NCBI GenBank assembly: GCA_030681515.1
Contig: JAUXSE010000052.1
Span: 1-64,000 of the forward strand
DNA from: Geothrix sp.
GTDB taxonomy: Bacteria; Acidobacteriota; Holophagae; Holophagales; Holophagaceae
Direction: 5' to 3'
DNA length: 64,000 bases
Positions 55,235 to 64,000 of this stretch are shown here, in pieces. The notes beneath the pieces are model-generated. The model did not search any database, had not been told where the DNA came from, and saw only the letters and a program-made list of their open reading frames with translations. Position numbers and translations under genes: made by a program. Numbering within the stretch: the stretch's first letter is position 1; the number at the start of each line of letters is the position of its first letter.

Positions 55235-57013
55235 ATGCATCACCCGGATCCGCATTCCTACTACGATGCTGCCCAGCCGAAGGCGCGCCGACTGCGCTTG
55301 AAGCTGGGGGTGGACTTCGCCGCCAAGCGCATTGACGGGGAGGTGGTGCTGGAATTCGACCGGGCGGTATCGGGGCCGCTGGACCTGGACACCAAGGGCC
55401 TGGAGATCCGCACGGTGCAGGTGCCGGGCCACGGACCCATCCGCTGGGAACTGGGCGAGGCGGACGCGATCCTGGGCCAGCGGTTGCGGCTGGAGGTGCC
55501 TGCGGGCACGCAGGAGGTGGCCATCGGCTACCGCACGGGCGCCGAGGCCATGGCCCTCCAGTGGCTGGATCCCGAGCAGACCGAAGGCAAGGTGGCACCC
55601 TACCTTTTCAGCCAGTGCCAGCAAATCCACGCCCGCACCCTGGTGCCCTGCCAGGACACGCCCCTGGCCCGCATCGCCTACCAGGCGGAAGTGACCGTGC
55701 CCGAGGGCCTCACCGCCGTGATGTCGGCGGGCCCCGCGGGGGACGAGGCCGCGGGCGATGGCCGCCACAGCTTCCGCTTCACCATGCCCCAGCCCATTCC
55801 GCCCTACCTGCTGGCCCTGGCCGTGGGGCGGCTGGAGTCCCGGGATCTCAGCCCCCGCGCCCGCGTGTGGGCCGAGCCCGAGCTGGTGGAGGCCGCCGCC
55901 TGGGAGTTCGCGGGCGTGGAGGACATGATCGTGAAGGCGGAAGGGCTCTTCGGGCCCTACCCCTGGGACCGCTACGACATGCTGGTGCTCCCGCCCTCCT
56001 TCCCCTATGGCGGGATGGAGAATCCGCGCATGACCTTCCTGACGCCCACCCTGCTGGCGGGGGATCGCAGCCTGGTGGACGTGGTGGCCCACGAGCTGGC
56101 CCACAGCTGGACCGGCAACCTCGTCACCAACGCCAGCATGGAGCACTTCTGGCTGAACGAGGGTTTCACCGTGTGGGCCGAGCGCCGCATCCTCCGCATC
56201 CTTCATGGCGACGATGCCGCGGCCCTGGGCTGGGCCATGGGCCAGAAGGCCCTGGAGGACAGCCTGGCGCGGTTCAAGAACGAACCCCACCTCACCGTGC
56301 TGCGCATGCATCTGGAGGGCATTGATCCGGACGATGCCTTTTCCAGCATCCCCTACGAAAAGGGCGCGCGGCTGGTGGCGGCCCTGGAGCGGGAGGTGGG
56401 CGAGGAGCCCTTCCTCCGTTTCATCCGCGACTACATGGATGCCTTCCGCTTCACCTCCATCACCACCGAGCAGTTCTGCGCCTTCGCCGAGGCGAAGCTC
56501 CCGGGCGCCCTGGCGGCCGTGAACGCCAAGGCCTACCTCGACCTGCCGGGCCTGCCGGACACCGCGCCCCAGTTCCGCAGCGTGCAACTGGATACGCTCA
56601 CGGTGCTGGCGGAAAGCTGGGCGGACGGCGGCCGTCCCAGTGCCCACCAGATGGCCACATGGAAGCCCGCGGAGTTGCAGGTCTACCTTCAGAAGCTGCC
56701 GCGCCAGCTCACGCAGGCCGACTGCGCCTGGCTGGACGGGCACTTCCAGCTCATGGGCCGGGGCAACCACGAGATTCTGGTGGAGTGGCTGACGCTGGCC
56801 GCCGCGGCAGACTACGAGCCGGCCTTCCCCCGCATCCGCGAGGTGCTGATGCGGGTGGGCCGCATGAAATACCTGCGCCCCCTCTACGGCGCCCTGGGCG
56901 GATCCCCGCGCACCCGCGCCCTGGCCCGGGAGATCTTCGCCGCCGCCAGCCCCGGCTACCACGGCCTGTCCCGCCGCGTGGTGGCGTCAGTCCTCGAGCA
57001 ATTCACGGCCTGA
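55235..57013 (+). CDS. M1-family aminopeptidase
   Basis: 592 aa from ATG (MHHPDPHSYYDAAQPKARRL) after ACGAGG. Gluzincin with GGMEN exopeptidase motif (FPYGGMENPRMTF) and HELAHSWTGN ... NEGF zinc site (HEXXH-X18-E). Leukotriene-A4-hydrolase-like length and C-terminal helical domain. No signal peptide, so cytoplasmic; trims imported peptides. Confidence 0.95.
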   Translation: MHHPDPHSYYDAAQPKARRLRLKLGVDFAAKRIDGEVVLEFDRAVSGPLDLDTKGLEIRTVQVPGHGPIRWELGEADAILGQRLRLEVPAGTQEVAIGYRTGAEAMALQWLDPEQTEGKVAPYLFSQCQQIHARTLVPCQDTPLARIAYQAEVTVPEGLTAVMSAGPAGDEAAGDGRHSFRFTMPQPIPPYLLALAVGRLESRDLSPRARVWAEPELVEAAAWEFAGVEDMIVKAEGLFGPYPWDRYDMLVLPPSFPYGGMENPRMTFLTPTLLAGDRSLVDVVAHELAHSWTGNLVTNASMEHFWLNEGFTVWAERRILRILHGDDAAALGWAMGQKALEDSLARFKNEPHLTVLRMHLEGIDPDDAFSSIPYEKGARLVAALEREVGEEPFLRFIRDYMDAFRFTSITTEQFCAFAEAKLPGALAAVNAKAYLDLPGLPDTAPQFRSVQLDTLTVLAESWADGGRPSAHQMATWKPAELQVYLQKLPRQLTQADCAWLDGHFQLMGRGNHEILVEWLTLAAAADYEPAFPRIREVLMRVGRMKYLRPLYGALGGSPRTRALAREIFAAASPGYHGLSRRVVASVLEQFTA

Positions 57014-57018
57014 TTCAG

Positions 57019-57356
57019 AAAAGCACTGGTCACGGAAGCCACGGAAGAAGGCCGGAAGCCACGGAAAAAGACAGGGGTGTCCGCGCCGCAAGCACGGGCT
57101 GAATCCTGGGGGCGCCAGATCTGCGCTTTTTGGGATGCGGTCCTGGCGCCCCCAGGATCACTTTCGGCTGCGCCGAAAGCCGCCTTCGGCGGGCCCGCGC
57201 GGCGAGGAACATGGTTCCTTCCGTGTCTTCTGTGGAATTCCGTGTCTTCCGTGACCAGCAAAGCCGTTTGAGTGCTTGCTGGCACATGCGGTGGAACCTC
57301 CTTCCGGTAGTTCTCTGCATCCTCTGGGGCTCTCTGTGACCTCTGTGTTCCGCCTT
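57019..57356. repeat. Large palindromic intergenic element B
   Basis: Non-coding, about 340 bp. Left: GCACTGGTCACGGAAGCCAC, GGAAGCCACGG. Core: GCACGGGCTGAATCC, a CTTTCGGC-TGC-GCCGAAAG hairpin (57161-57179), GCGGGCCCGCGCGGCGAGG. Right: CTGTGGAATTCCGTGTCT, TCCGTGACCAGC and CTCTGTGACCTCTGTGTTCC. Core and right half match element A at 41938; the right end is the reverse complement of A's left end, so B extends further. Confidence 0.7.
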
Positions 57357-57439
57357 TTCCTAGGATCCTGAACCCGGATTTGTGACCCGATTCAGGCCCG
57401 ACTCCTCGAAGATAGAGGAAAGTCCCCCAGGAGCCACCC

Positions 57440-59482
57440 ATGTCCCACGGATCCGAACCCCAGGAGATCAAGGGTCTGCCCGCCAATGCGCGGCGCCCCC
57501 TGGAGCCCGGCGAAAGCTACATCCCCCTGGTGCCGCAGGATGGCGTGCCCGAGGTGACGCCCCGGGCCATCACCATGGGCCTCATCTTCTGCGCGATCTT
57601 CAGCATGGCCGCCGCCTACCTGGCCCTGAAGCTGGGCCAGGGCATCGAGGCCGCCATCCCCATCGCCATCCTGGCCGTGGGCCTCAGCCGCTTCTTCCCC
57701 CGCAAGAACACGATCCTGGAGAACGTCATCGTCCAGAGCATCGGCGCCAACAGCAGCCATGTGGTGAGCGGCGCGGCCTTCACCATCCCCGCCCTCTACA
57801 TCCTGGCCCAGACGCCCGGCAGCGGGGTTCCTTCCCCCACGCTGTGGCAGGTGGTGCTGGTGAGTTTCCTGGGCGGCTGCATCGGCATCCTCTTCCTCGT
57901 GCCCCTGCGCCATCACTTCATGGTGGAGAACCACGGCATCTTCCCCTGGCCCGAAGCCACCGCCACGGCGGAGATCCTCGTGACCGGCGAAAAGGCCGGC
58001 AACCAGGCCAGGGAACTGGCCGTGGCAGCCTTCATCGGCGCCGCCTATGACGGCATCACCTCCATCTTCCGGGGCATGGGCGAGTACCTGCGCCTGGAGC
58101 ATGTCTGGGTGGGCCGCGCGCTGCGCGAGAAGTTCATGTCCTTCAACTTCCTGAACAGCGCCGCCACCCTGGGCATCGGCTACATCATCGGCCTGAAGTA
58201 CTCCGCCGTGATCGCCGCCGGATCCTTCTTCAGCATGTTCGTGCTGGTGCCCCTCTTCCATGCCATTGGCCAGTACGTGCCCCTGATCGTGGCGCCCGGC
58301 ACGAAGCTCATCGCCGACATGACGCCGGAACAGGTCTTCTTCTCCTACATCCGCATCGTCGGGGTGGGCGCCATCGCCGGCGCGGGCATCATGGGCGTGG
58401 CCGCCTCCATGCCCAACATGATCCGCAGCATCATCAGCAACCTGAAGGCCCTCAAGAACCGCGATGCCGCCGCCGAATCCGCCGCTACGGCGCGCACGGA
58501 CCGCACCCTGGCGGGTTCCATGGTCGCCGTGGGCCTGGTCACCTGCACCGTGGGCACCCTGGCCTTCCTCAGCTTCGGCCTGGGCATCCAACAGGCCCTG
58601 GTGCCCGCGCTCGTCGCCACCGCCGTCGTCATGATCGTTTCCTTCTTCTTCGCCCCCGTGGCGGCCCGCGCCATCGCCACCATCGGCACCAACCCCATCA
58701 GTGGCATGACCATGCTGACCCTCGTCATCACCGGCGTGCTGATGCTCAAGCTGAACTTCACCGGCGGCTACGGCATGTTCCTCACCATGATGGTGGGCGG
58801 CATCGTCTGCACGGCCCTGGCGGCCTCCGGCGCCTTCAGCACCGACCTCAAGATCGGCCACTGGATCGGCGCCACACCGGCCCGCCAGATCGCCTGGAAG
58901 TTCGCGGGCACCCTCGTGGCGGCGATCTTCACGGGCATCGCCATGTGGCTCATGGCCAAGCAGGTGAACCTGGACGGCACCATGGCCCTGGGCACCTCCA
59001 TCCCCGCCCCCCAGGCCAGCGCCATGAAGGCCATCCTCGAAGGCATCTTCGGCACCGTGTCCATGCCCCTGCGCTGGTACGCCTTCGGCCTCGGCGTCAT
59101 GCTCTCCATCGTGCTGCGCATGGTGGAACTGCCGGCCCTGGGCTTCGCCCTCGGCATGTACCTGCCCATCGAGCTGAACACGCCCCTCTTCCTGGGTGGC
59201 CTGCTGTCCCACTGGGTGAACCGGCCCAAGCCAGGCACCAGCGAAGCCGACGCCAAGGCCCGCGAGAACCGCGGCGTCCTCATCGCCAGCGGCCTCATGG
59301 CCGGGGGCGCCATCATGGGCGTGGTGGCCAGCTTCATCAAACTGAAGTGGACCGAAGGCTTCCCCATCCTCAGCGTCCATCAAGCCGAAGGCGCCCTGGG
59401 CGAATGGCTCGGCCTCCTCGCCCTCATCGCCCTCTGCCTCTACGTCGTCGTCTACAGCCGGCGGGCCAAGGGCGAGGTTTAG
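57440..59482 (+). CDS. OPT-family oligopeptide transporter
   Basis: 680 aa with about 15 hydrophobic segments. TPRAITMGLIFCAIFSMAAAYLALKLGQGIEAAIPIAIL near the N-terminus, GANSSHVVSGAAFTIPALY, and NHGIFPWPEATATAEIL are typical of bacterial OPT proteins (peptide or metal-chelate uptake by cation symport). Next to four peptidases, so peptide uptake is the likely job. Confidence 0.94.
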   Translation: MSHGSEPQEIKGLPANARRPLEPGESYIPLVPQDGVPEVTPRAITMGLIFCAIFSMAAAYLALKLGQGIEAAIPIAILAVGLSRFFPRKNTILENVIVQSIGANSSHVVSGAAFTIPALYILAQTPGSGVPSPTLWQVVLVSFLGGCIGILFLVPLRHHFMVENHGIFPWPEATATAEILVTGEKAGNQARELAVAAFIGAAYDGITSIFRGMGEYLRLEHVWVGRALREKFMSFNFLNSAATLGIGYIIGLKYSAVIAAGSFFSMFVLVPLFHAIGQYVPLIVAPGTKLIADMTPEQVFFSYIRIVGVGAIAGAGIMGVAASMPNMIRSIISNLKALKNRDAAAESAATARTDRTLAGSMVAVGLVTCTVGTLAFLSFGLGIQQALVPALVATAVVMIVSFFFAPVAARAIATIGTNPISGMTMLTLVITGVLMLKLNFTGGYGMFLTMMVGGIVCTALAASGAFSTDLKIGHWIGATPARQIAWKFAGTLVAAIFTGIAMWLMAKQVNLDGTMALGTSIPAPQASAMKAILEGIFGTVSMPLRWYAFGLGVMLSIVLRMVELPALGFALGMYLPIELNTPLFLGGLLSHWVNRPKPGTSEADAKARENRGVLIASGLMAGGAIMGVVASFIKLKWTEGFPILSVHQAEGALGEWLGLLALIALCLYVVVYSRRAKGEV

Positions 59483-59509
59483 ATAGGGCCCGCCCCATCC
59501 TTCCGCCCC

Positions 59510-59538
59510 GCTCGGAATCGGCTTCGCCGATTCCGAGC
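59510..59538 (+). terminator. TTC-triloop hairpin after OPT gene
   Basis: 13-bp perfect stem GCTCGGAATCGGC / GCCGATTCCGAGC with loop TTC, followed by AAAGG. Longest member of the triloop hairpin class. Confidence 0.6.
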
Positions 59539-59598
59539 AAAGGGGTAAGGCTTTTCCACCCGCATCCACGTACCCTATACTCCACGCCGGAGAAGACC

Positions 59599-59892
59599 AT
59601 GAACCCGGAAACCACCCTCCAGCGGCTGCGCGAAGCCTTCCCGGGCCTTCGCCAGCGGTTTGCCGTGGCCCACCTGGGTGTCTTCGGCAGTGTGGCCCGG
59701 GGTACGGCAGGCCCAGATTCAGATGTGGACATTCTGGTGGAGTTCGAAGGTCCGGCCACCCTGGACGGCTTCATGGGCCTGAAAGAGGAACTGGAACAGC
59801 TGCTCGGCGTCCGGGTGGATCTTGCCACTCCGCGAAGCCTGCGGCCATCCCTGCTGGCCCTGGTGAAGAAAGACCTCCGCGATGTCGCGTGA
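59599..59892 (+). CDS. MntA-type nucleotidyltransferase antitoxin
   Basis: 97 aa. Minimal nucleotidyltransferase with GSVARG (30-35) and D42-V-D44 (SDVDILVEF). In MntA-HepT pairs the MNT protein adds AMP to a Tyr of HepT and so silences it. Overlaps the HEPN gene by 11 nt, as usual for this pair. Confidence 0.92.
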   Translation: MNPETTLQRLREAFPGLRQRFAVAHLGVFGSVARGTAGPDSDVDILVEFEGPATLDGFMGLKEELEQLLGVRVDLATPRSLRPSLLALVKKDLRDVA

Positions 59893-60223
59893 GCCCAGGG
59901 TCTACCTCGAGGACATCCTGGAGGCCATCCGCCGAGTGCGCCTGCTCACCGAGGGCATGGCTCCCATCCAATTCCGTGAGGATTGGCGGGCTCAGGATGC
60001 CACGCTCCGCAACCTGGAGATCCTGGGCGAAGCTGTCAAGCACCTGCCCGGGGCCCTGACGGCCCTTCATCCGGAGGTGGCCTGGAAGAATATCGCGGGC
60101 TTCCGCGACTTCCTGGCCCACGCCTACTTCGGGGTGGACGACCAAATCGTTTGGGACATCATCACCACCAAACTGGAACCCCTTGAAGCAGCGGTCCGAA
60201 CGCTGCTTCGCCACCATCCATAA
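59882..60223 (+). CDS. HepT-type HEPN toxin
   Basis: 113 aa, DUF86 family. RNase motif RX4HXY is intact (R75-DFLA-H80-A-Y82), with Tyr82 the expected AMP acceptor. The helical segment TLRNLEILGEAVKHLP is standard. With the preceding MntA gene it forms a type VII toxin-antitoxin pair. It lies next to the AT-rich cassette, which suggests an accessory region starts here. Confidence 0.92.
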   Translation: MSREPRVYLEDILEAIRRVRLLTEGMAPIQFREDWRAQDATLRNLEILGEAVKHLPGALTALHPEVAWKNIAGFRDFLAHAYFGVDDQIVWDIITTKLEPLEAAVRTLLRHHP

Positions 60224-60568
60224 TGCTGCCTGTGGCGCGGTGCGAACGGATGGGAACCCCCGGCTCATGTCCCAACCCGGGCGTGGGCCGCTCCTGCGAA
60301 GTTGGAATCTTTATGGCGTCGTTTCGGGGGTGGATAGCTGGACCAAGCCCCCACCGATGACCGCCGGGGCGGAGCCCTTTGGGTAATCCGCGCCCTCCGT
60401 GCCCATTGCAACCCGTCACCGGGGGCACCCGGAACGTTGCCAGATGACCACCTTCCGCATCTATGAAGACCGCCTAGTGGGATCGACCTGGACGGGTTGT
60501 GAGCGTGGGTGGCACCACCTCAAGGCCATTGCACCCTGATCAGTAAGGTGTGAGAGGAATCGAATGCC
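60224..60568. other. Gene-free junction between toxin-antitoxin pair and AT-rich cassette
   Basis: No supported gene. A 32-codon open frame (60444-60542, MTTFRIYEDRLVGSTWTGCE) has no ribosome site of note and may be a remnant. Composition changes from GC-rich to AT-rich at about 60580. Confidence 0.4.
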
Positions 60569-62647
60569 CTAGGCAGCCAGACTTAGCACCATTTCAACTT
60601 CGATACGACAAGCGCTCCGCCAATTTCTTCCTTCAATTGCAACAATGAGTTCTCTTAGGCGAGGCTCACGAATCTCAGCCAAATGTCTTCGAAGAGCTTC
60701 TTGAGCGATCAAATTATTCTGAGAAACAGCAACATGGAAATTAAATATATTTTTTAGGGCCTCGATGAATAAATCATTTGATACTGGAAGTTCATTAAGA
60801 ATTAGCTTGGCCTCTGCTATCCCCTCTCTATCATTCAAGAAATATACCGCAGCGCCTAATCTTACTACATTTTTATCGTGATCCGTTATAAGTTTGGTTT
60901 CTACAGCTTTTAATAATGCGGTTTTCGCATCTCGGTTACGATTCAACATAAGCATAAGTAAACCACGCACATATTCATTGATCCATTCATTAAAGGCATG
61001 GGATGTCCCCATGGGCCTCAATTCATCAATGGCTTGTTGGGGTCGACCTAACAGACCGGCGATTGCTGCACGAAACACACGCGCTTGTCGAGAAAAGGGT
61101 CTTTTTTGGACAACCTCATCTGCAAGACAGTACGCTTCCTTAAACTGGCTATTTCGCACCAGCACATTCGCTAATGCCAGCTTATAAATAATTAATGCTG
61201 ATTGATCGATTTGTTTATTATTCACCAATCCCTGGTAAAGACTGATTGATTCATCAAGCCTTCCCTCGAGCTTAGCGATTTCTGCTTGTCCAGCGAACAC
61301 ACGATCGGTGCCCATTCCACAGATAATCAGAGCTTCATATTCACGTCTTGCTTCATCCAATTTCCCCCAGCGTCGAATTGTATCTGCCTTTGCGCCTCGA
61401 ATAATTGGATCAAATTCACCATCTGGCACTGTGTCATAAATATCCAAAGCCTCCTGATACCGGCCCATATGTACATAGACATCGGCAAGGCTACTTGTTG
61501 CGATGTTGACTTCACCGAATTTTTTGGCCTCAGTCAAAAGGTTGATGGCCTCATCAAATTTTCCGACCCTCTTCATGTGGTCCGCCAATTGGACCAATGT
61601 CCAACCGTCAGAAGGCATCAATCGGACCGCAGTATCCAAGCATTCAAACTCGAAATCCGTTCTGAACATCTCAACACAATGAGTTGCGATGTTACATAGT
61701 GACTTGACGGCGTGAACCTCCCCTCCAGGAATCAAGGTTTGATCATTAATGAGCTCTTGGATATATGCCTTTGCGTTTTGCTCGCGACCTTCAGAGATGG
61801 CTATCACTATGCCATCAATTTGCTTCATGGCTTTGTGGAATTCTGAGTACGGCGAATATGATTTTACAGAATTCCACTTCCTTTTTCCATTCGCTGAACC
61901 ATCTCCATCTTCCTCTTCTGGTAAAAGTGTAAAATCTAATTTCGCAATATCTTCCGTGGGGAACAATTGCTTTGCAATTGCCTTTGCCAATCTAATTAGC
62001 GCCATTCTCTCAATCGGTGATGATAAACCTAGAGCAAGACTGTTCCATGCACGCTCTACAGCAGAAAAATCTTTCGCATTAATTGTGGTTACTATAGCGC
62101 CATTTTCTATTGCGGCACGCCATATCCCTGTCCGACCATCTTGGAATGGACTAAAGTCTTCTTCAGAGATCATGAGCCAACGCCCCACGATGCGTTGTAA
62201 TAAGGGTTGAGACTCTCTTACAAGATTCAACAAATTAGCCGTGGCACCAAATCCATCCGACAAAGCATCGTATATCAATGATTGCAATTTCTCAGTCCTC
62301 GCTAATGGAGCTTTCAACAAGTTTCGTCTGATAAAATTAACAACGCCATCAAGCTTGAGTGCATCTTCGATTTCCTCAAAAAGTTCAGCCTGAATTTCAC
62401 GCGGCATCCCAAATAATAATGACTCTATATTCAGCAGGCACCGATTGCATTTATATTTTAATATTGCAAGTACTAGCAAAGATTCTTCATCTGTTTCTTC
62501 TAAAATTTCCCAATCCTCGGCGATTCCACTTGCCATTGTCGCAAATTCTCGAGAAACAAGTGCCATTTCTGGAACATTAATGGATTTAGAATCATGCTCA
62601 TGATCAGTAAGAATAATCCCCGAAGAACTTGAAAAATATGCTTTCAC
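60569..62647 (-). CDS. AT-rich TPR-repeat protein of cassette
   Basis: About 692 aa from a GTG whose last two bases belong to the upstream stop (GTGA); a GTG 9 nt earlier is also open. Residues 1-260 are helical without recognised motif. A run of Asp/Glu follows (LLPEEEDGDGSANGKRK). From about 330 to 690 there are TPR-like repeats (AINLLTEAKKFGEVNIATSS, ADVYVHMGRYQEALDIYDTV, GKLDEARREYEAL, GRLDESISLYQGLVNNKQ). No enzyme motif, signal peptide or membrane helix. Codon use is much more AT-rich than neighbours, indicating horizontal transfer. Possibly the large sensor or scaffold of a two-gene defence or stress unit (inference). Confidence 0.8.
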   Translation of the reverse strand: MKAYFSSSSGIILTDHEHDSKSINVPEMALVSREFATMASGIAEDWEILEETDEESLLVLAILKYKCNRCLLNIESLLFGMPREIQAELFEEIEDALKLDGVVNFIRRNLLKAPLARTEKLQSLIYDALSDGFGATANLLNLVRESQPLLQRIVGRWLMISEEDFSPFQDGRTGIWRAAIENGAIVTTINAKDFSAVERAWNSLALGLSSPIERMALIRLAKAIAKQLFPTEDIAKLDFTLLPEEEDGDGSANGKRKWNSVKSYSPYSEFHKAMKQIDGIVIAISEGREQNAKAYIQELINDQTLIPGGEVHAVKSLCNIATHCVEMFRTDFEFECLDTAVRLMPSDGWTLVQLADHMKRVGKFDEAINLLTEAKKFGEVNIATSSLADVYVHMGRYQEALDIYDTVPDGEFDPIIRGAKADTIRRWGKLDEARREYEALIICGMGTDRVFAGQAEIAKLEGRLDESISLYQGLVNNKQIDQSALIIYKLALANVLVRNSQFKEAYCLADEVVQKRPFSRQARVFRAAIAGLLGRPQQAIDELRPMGTSHAFNEWINEYVRGLLMLMLNRNRDAKTALLKAVETKLITDHDKNVVRLGAAVYFLNDREGIAEAKLILNELPVSNDLFIEALKNIFNFHVAVSQNNLIAQEALRRHLAEIREPRLRELIVAIEGRNWRSACRIEVEMVLSLAA

Positions 62648-63537
62648 GGCTTCCACCCACTAGCCTTTCGCGGGGACCATAATTCTTTAATGATTTTGAT
62701 ATCCAATTTGTCGTGCCTACTAGTGCCATCATCAGTAAATTCTACATTTTGAACCGCATCTACATTGAACGAATCATAAATATGAGCTTCGATACAACGA
62801 TCTTCATCGCGAGTTTTCCCGTTATTCACTAATGAATTTCCCCACTCGGTTTTGCTAGAGCCTGATAACAAATTGGGTTCGAGTTTGGAAGCAACAAGTT
62901 CCTTTTTGTTTAGCCAACTACATTTATATCCGAAAGGAAAAGGCATATTCGCCCGAACATCAAGCTGGCGAAATAATAAATATGAATTTTCAAACAAAAA
63001 ACTTACTCTATTTTTCACTGCAATATCTTTAAGCTGAATATGCACTGGTCCATAATTTTTTAAACTATAATTATTTAATGATAAAACGCCGTATCGGATG
63101 TTTTTTGCGTAATGCCCAAATAATTTCCCACTGACTGCATGTCGCTCGGCATCAAAATCCTGCGGGGCTGGAGTCCTCACCCCACTCCCAACTAGGGCTT
63201 CATAGCCCTGATACAAAGTTCGGCGATCCTGAAAAAACGCCCGAGCGGCAAAAGCTGGAACCGCGATAATCACGTGAGATTCGCGTTCTACTGCATCAGC
63301 AAGGGCATCAAATTCACGGGAAACCCCCCTACTCTGGCTCGACTCTCGGGCGATACGAAATCGCTTAGCGACTTCCTCTGTTTGGATGAGTCTGTGTGCG
63401 GCGCGTACGTTAGGAGCACCTAGGTCGAAGCTGCATACTTGACAAAGTCGTAACGACTCCGAGCACTCTTCACCACAGTTTGAGCACCGCTCTGGTGTCG
63501 GTGGCGAAGGTGTCCGATTCAAGGTTATGGCGGTCAT
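62644..63537 (-). CDS. AT-rich N-terminal zinc-ribbon protein of cassette
   Basis: 297 aa. Zinc ribbon at the N-terminus: CSNC (C18, C21) and CQVC (C32, C35) with an extra C25. The middle and C-terminal part (HVIIAVPAFAARAFFQDRRT, LFGHYAKNIRYGVLSLNNYS, NYGPVHIQLKDIAVKNRVSF, FENSYLLF) is not recognised with confidence. The YGPVHIQLKD ... RVSF ... ENS pattern is faintly like ADP-ribosyltransferase-fold proteins, but that is a weak guess. Overlaps the TPR gene by 4 nt, so the two are one operon with the TPR protein second. Low GC like its partner. Confidence 0.75.
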   Translation of the reverse strand: MTAITLNRTPSPPTPERCSNCGEECSESLRLCQVCSFDLGAPNVRAAHRLIQTEEVAKRFRIARESSQSRGVSREFDALADAVERESHVIIAVPAFAARAFFQDRRTLYQGYEALVGSGVRTPAPQDFDAERHAVSGKLFGHYAKNIRYGVLSLNNYSLKNYGPVHIQLKDIAVKNRVSFLFENSYLLFRQLDVRANMPFPFGYKCSWLNKKELVASKLEPNLLSGSSKTEWGNSLVNNGKTRDEDRCIEAHIYDSFNVDAVQNVEFTDDGTSRHDKLDIKIIKELWSPRKASGWKP

Positions 63538-64000
63538 GGTGCGATTGTTCCCTGAGTGCCGGATGGTTTAGACATGACGACGAACCATTCAGTCTAGCCG
63601 GTGCCGCCCAAATTCCATAAACACGTTGATCGACGCCAACTGCTTGCTGCAGCCTAGCCAAAGCCTCTGCATCCTCGGCACAAACCCCTGCAGGCCAAAA
63701 GCCAACCACCAAGCGGATCTACATCACCTATGCCGAGGTTGCTGGGTTTGGTTTCCAGTTTTGTAGGGTGAGAAGAGAAAGCACTCGCACCGACGCATGT
63801 AGCGCTTGGCACCGCCTGTTCCCCACCCGGCCAGATCGCTGCGGGTGCTTGACGCTAGCTTGACCCTAAAAAAAGGCCACCTGGTCAAGGTGGATAGGGG
63901 ATTCAAAGGCCCCATTTTGATTTCTCGACGGGGTGGGTTTCCAAAAATGGGGTGAGATTCTGATCAAAGACGGGTTCCAGGCGAATGGCTATTGGGGTGT
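63538..64000. other. Right-end region without supported gene
   Basis: Should hold the promoter of the AT-rich operon. A minus-strand frame (VVGFWPAGVCAEDAEALARL, about 63600-63712) reads like the end of some protein but has no start context and may be a broken gene. The last about 150 bp (GGTCAAGGTGG, CCCCATTTTGATTTCTCGAC) look like mobile-element end sequence; unproven. Confidence 0.35.

Noticed and set aside
60444-60542. Short open frame in the junction before the AT-rich cassette
   Set aside because: Only 32 codons, no clear ribosome site, no recognisable similarity; could be a gene remnant but not supportable.
63600-63712. Minus-strand frame reading VVGFWPAGVCAEDAEALARL
   Set aside because: Looks protein-like for about 37 codons but has no start signal and runs into a low-quality sequence; family not recognised, so not listed as a gene.

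Overview
The window is high-GC bacterial chromosome, dense with genes and mostly housekeeping, with one clearly AT-richer foreign block at the right end. It encodes two-membrane cell-envelope functions (heptosyltransferase-like GT9, SppA, exported peptidases), multi-heme c-type cytochrome motifs, an NrfD/HybB-type membrane protein with a four-cluster ferredoxin partner, M13/M1/C69 peptidases and an OPT peptide transporter. I infer an Acidobacteriota member of the Holophagae type (Geothrix/Holophaga-like, an anaerobic or iron-respiring peptide/organic-acid user). This is inference from content and style; no 16S gene is present.

Layout. 1-0.5 kb: remnant of an IS21-type transposase. 0.5-3.5 kb: Sel1-repeat protein, membrane protein, ScpA, LipA. 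3.5-8.1 kb (minus): a four-gene operon of HybA-like FeS protein, NrfD/HybB-like membrane protein, a heme-motif histidine kinase and a membrane-anchored response regulator carrying a GcvH-like domain. 8.3-10.7 kb: small Cys/Lys-rich exported protein, groEL, groES with a CIRCE operator. 10.9-14.3 kb: Zn-ribbon protein, YggS, SRPBCC protein, DUF4139 protein. 14.5-21.9 kb: a BAT-like operon (DUF58, linker protein, two VWA proteins) with a type IIG restriction-modification enzyme lying inside it. 22-32.8 kb: thioredoxin-like protein, thioesterase, CysS, PstS-like protein, tetraheme cytochrome, GT9, hexapeptide transferase, RNase R, RuvC. 33-45.7 kb: malic enzyme, YyaL, Ffh, RpsP-KhpA-RimM, SppA, bacilliredoxin, CoA transferase. 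45.7-48.5 kb: DUF721 protein, tRNA-Pro(CGG) followed by tRNA-like degenerate repeats, CutA, GlpX, a second DUF4442 protein. 48.5-59.5 kb: a peptide-use block of two M13 peptidases, a C69 dipeptidase, an M1 aminopeptidase and an OPT transporter, interrupted by a PIN-type toxin-antitoxin pair. 59.6-60.2 kb: MntA-HepT toxin-antitoxin pair. 60.6-63.5 kb: AT-rich two-gene cassette (Zn-ribbon protein plus TPR protein) of unknown function.

The two most promising leads for an undescribed system are the redox-signalling operon at 3.5-8.1 kb (electron-transfer module, di-heme sensor kinase and a regulator without a DNA-binding domain, with no catalytic subunit) and the foreign two-gene cassette at 60.6-63.5 kb beside a toxin-antitoxin pair. 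Non-coding structure is also rich: a family of short perfect hairpins with TTC or TGC triloops, two large related palindromic intergenic elements, duplicated tRNA-like fragments behind tRNA-Pro, and three GTGAT-N4-RTCAY sites upstream of redox-related and other genes that could define a CRP/FNR-type regulon.
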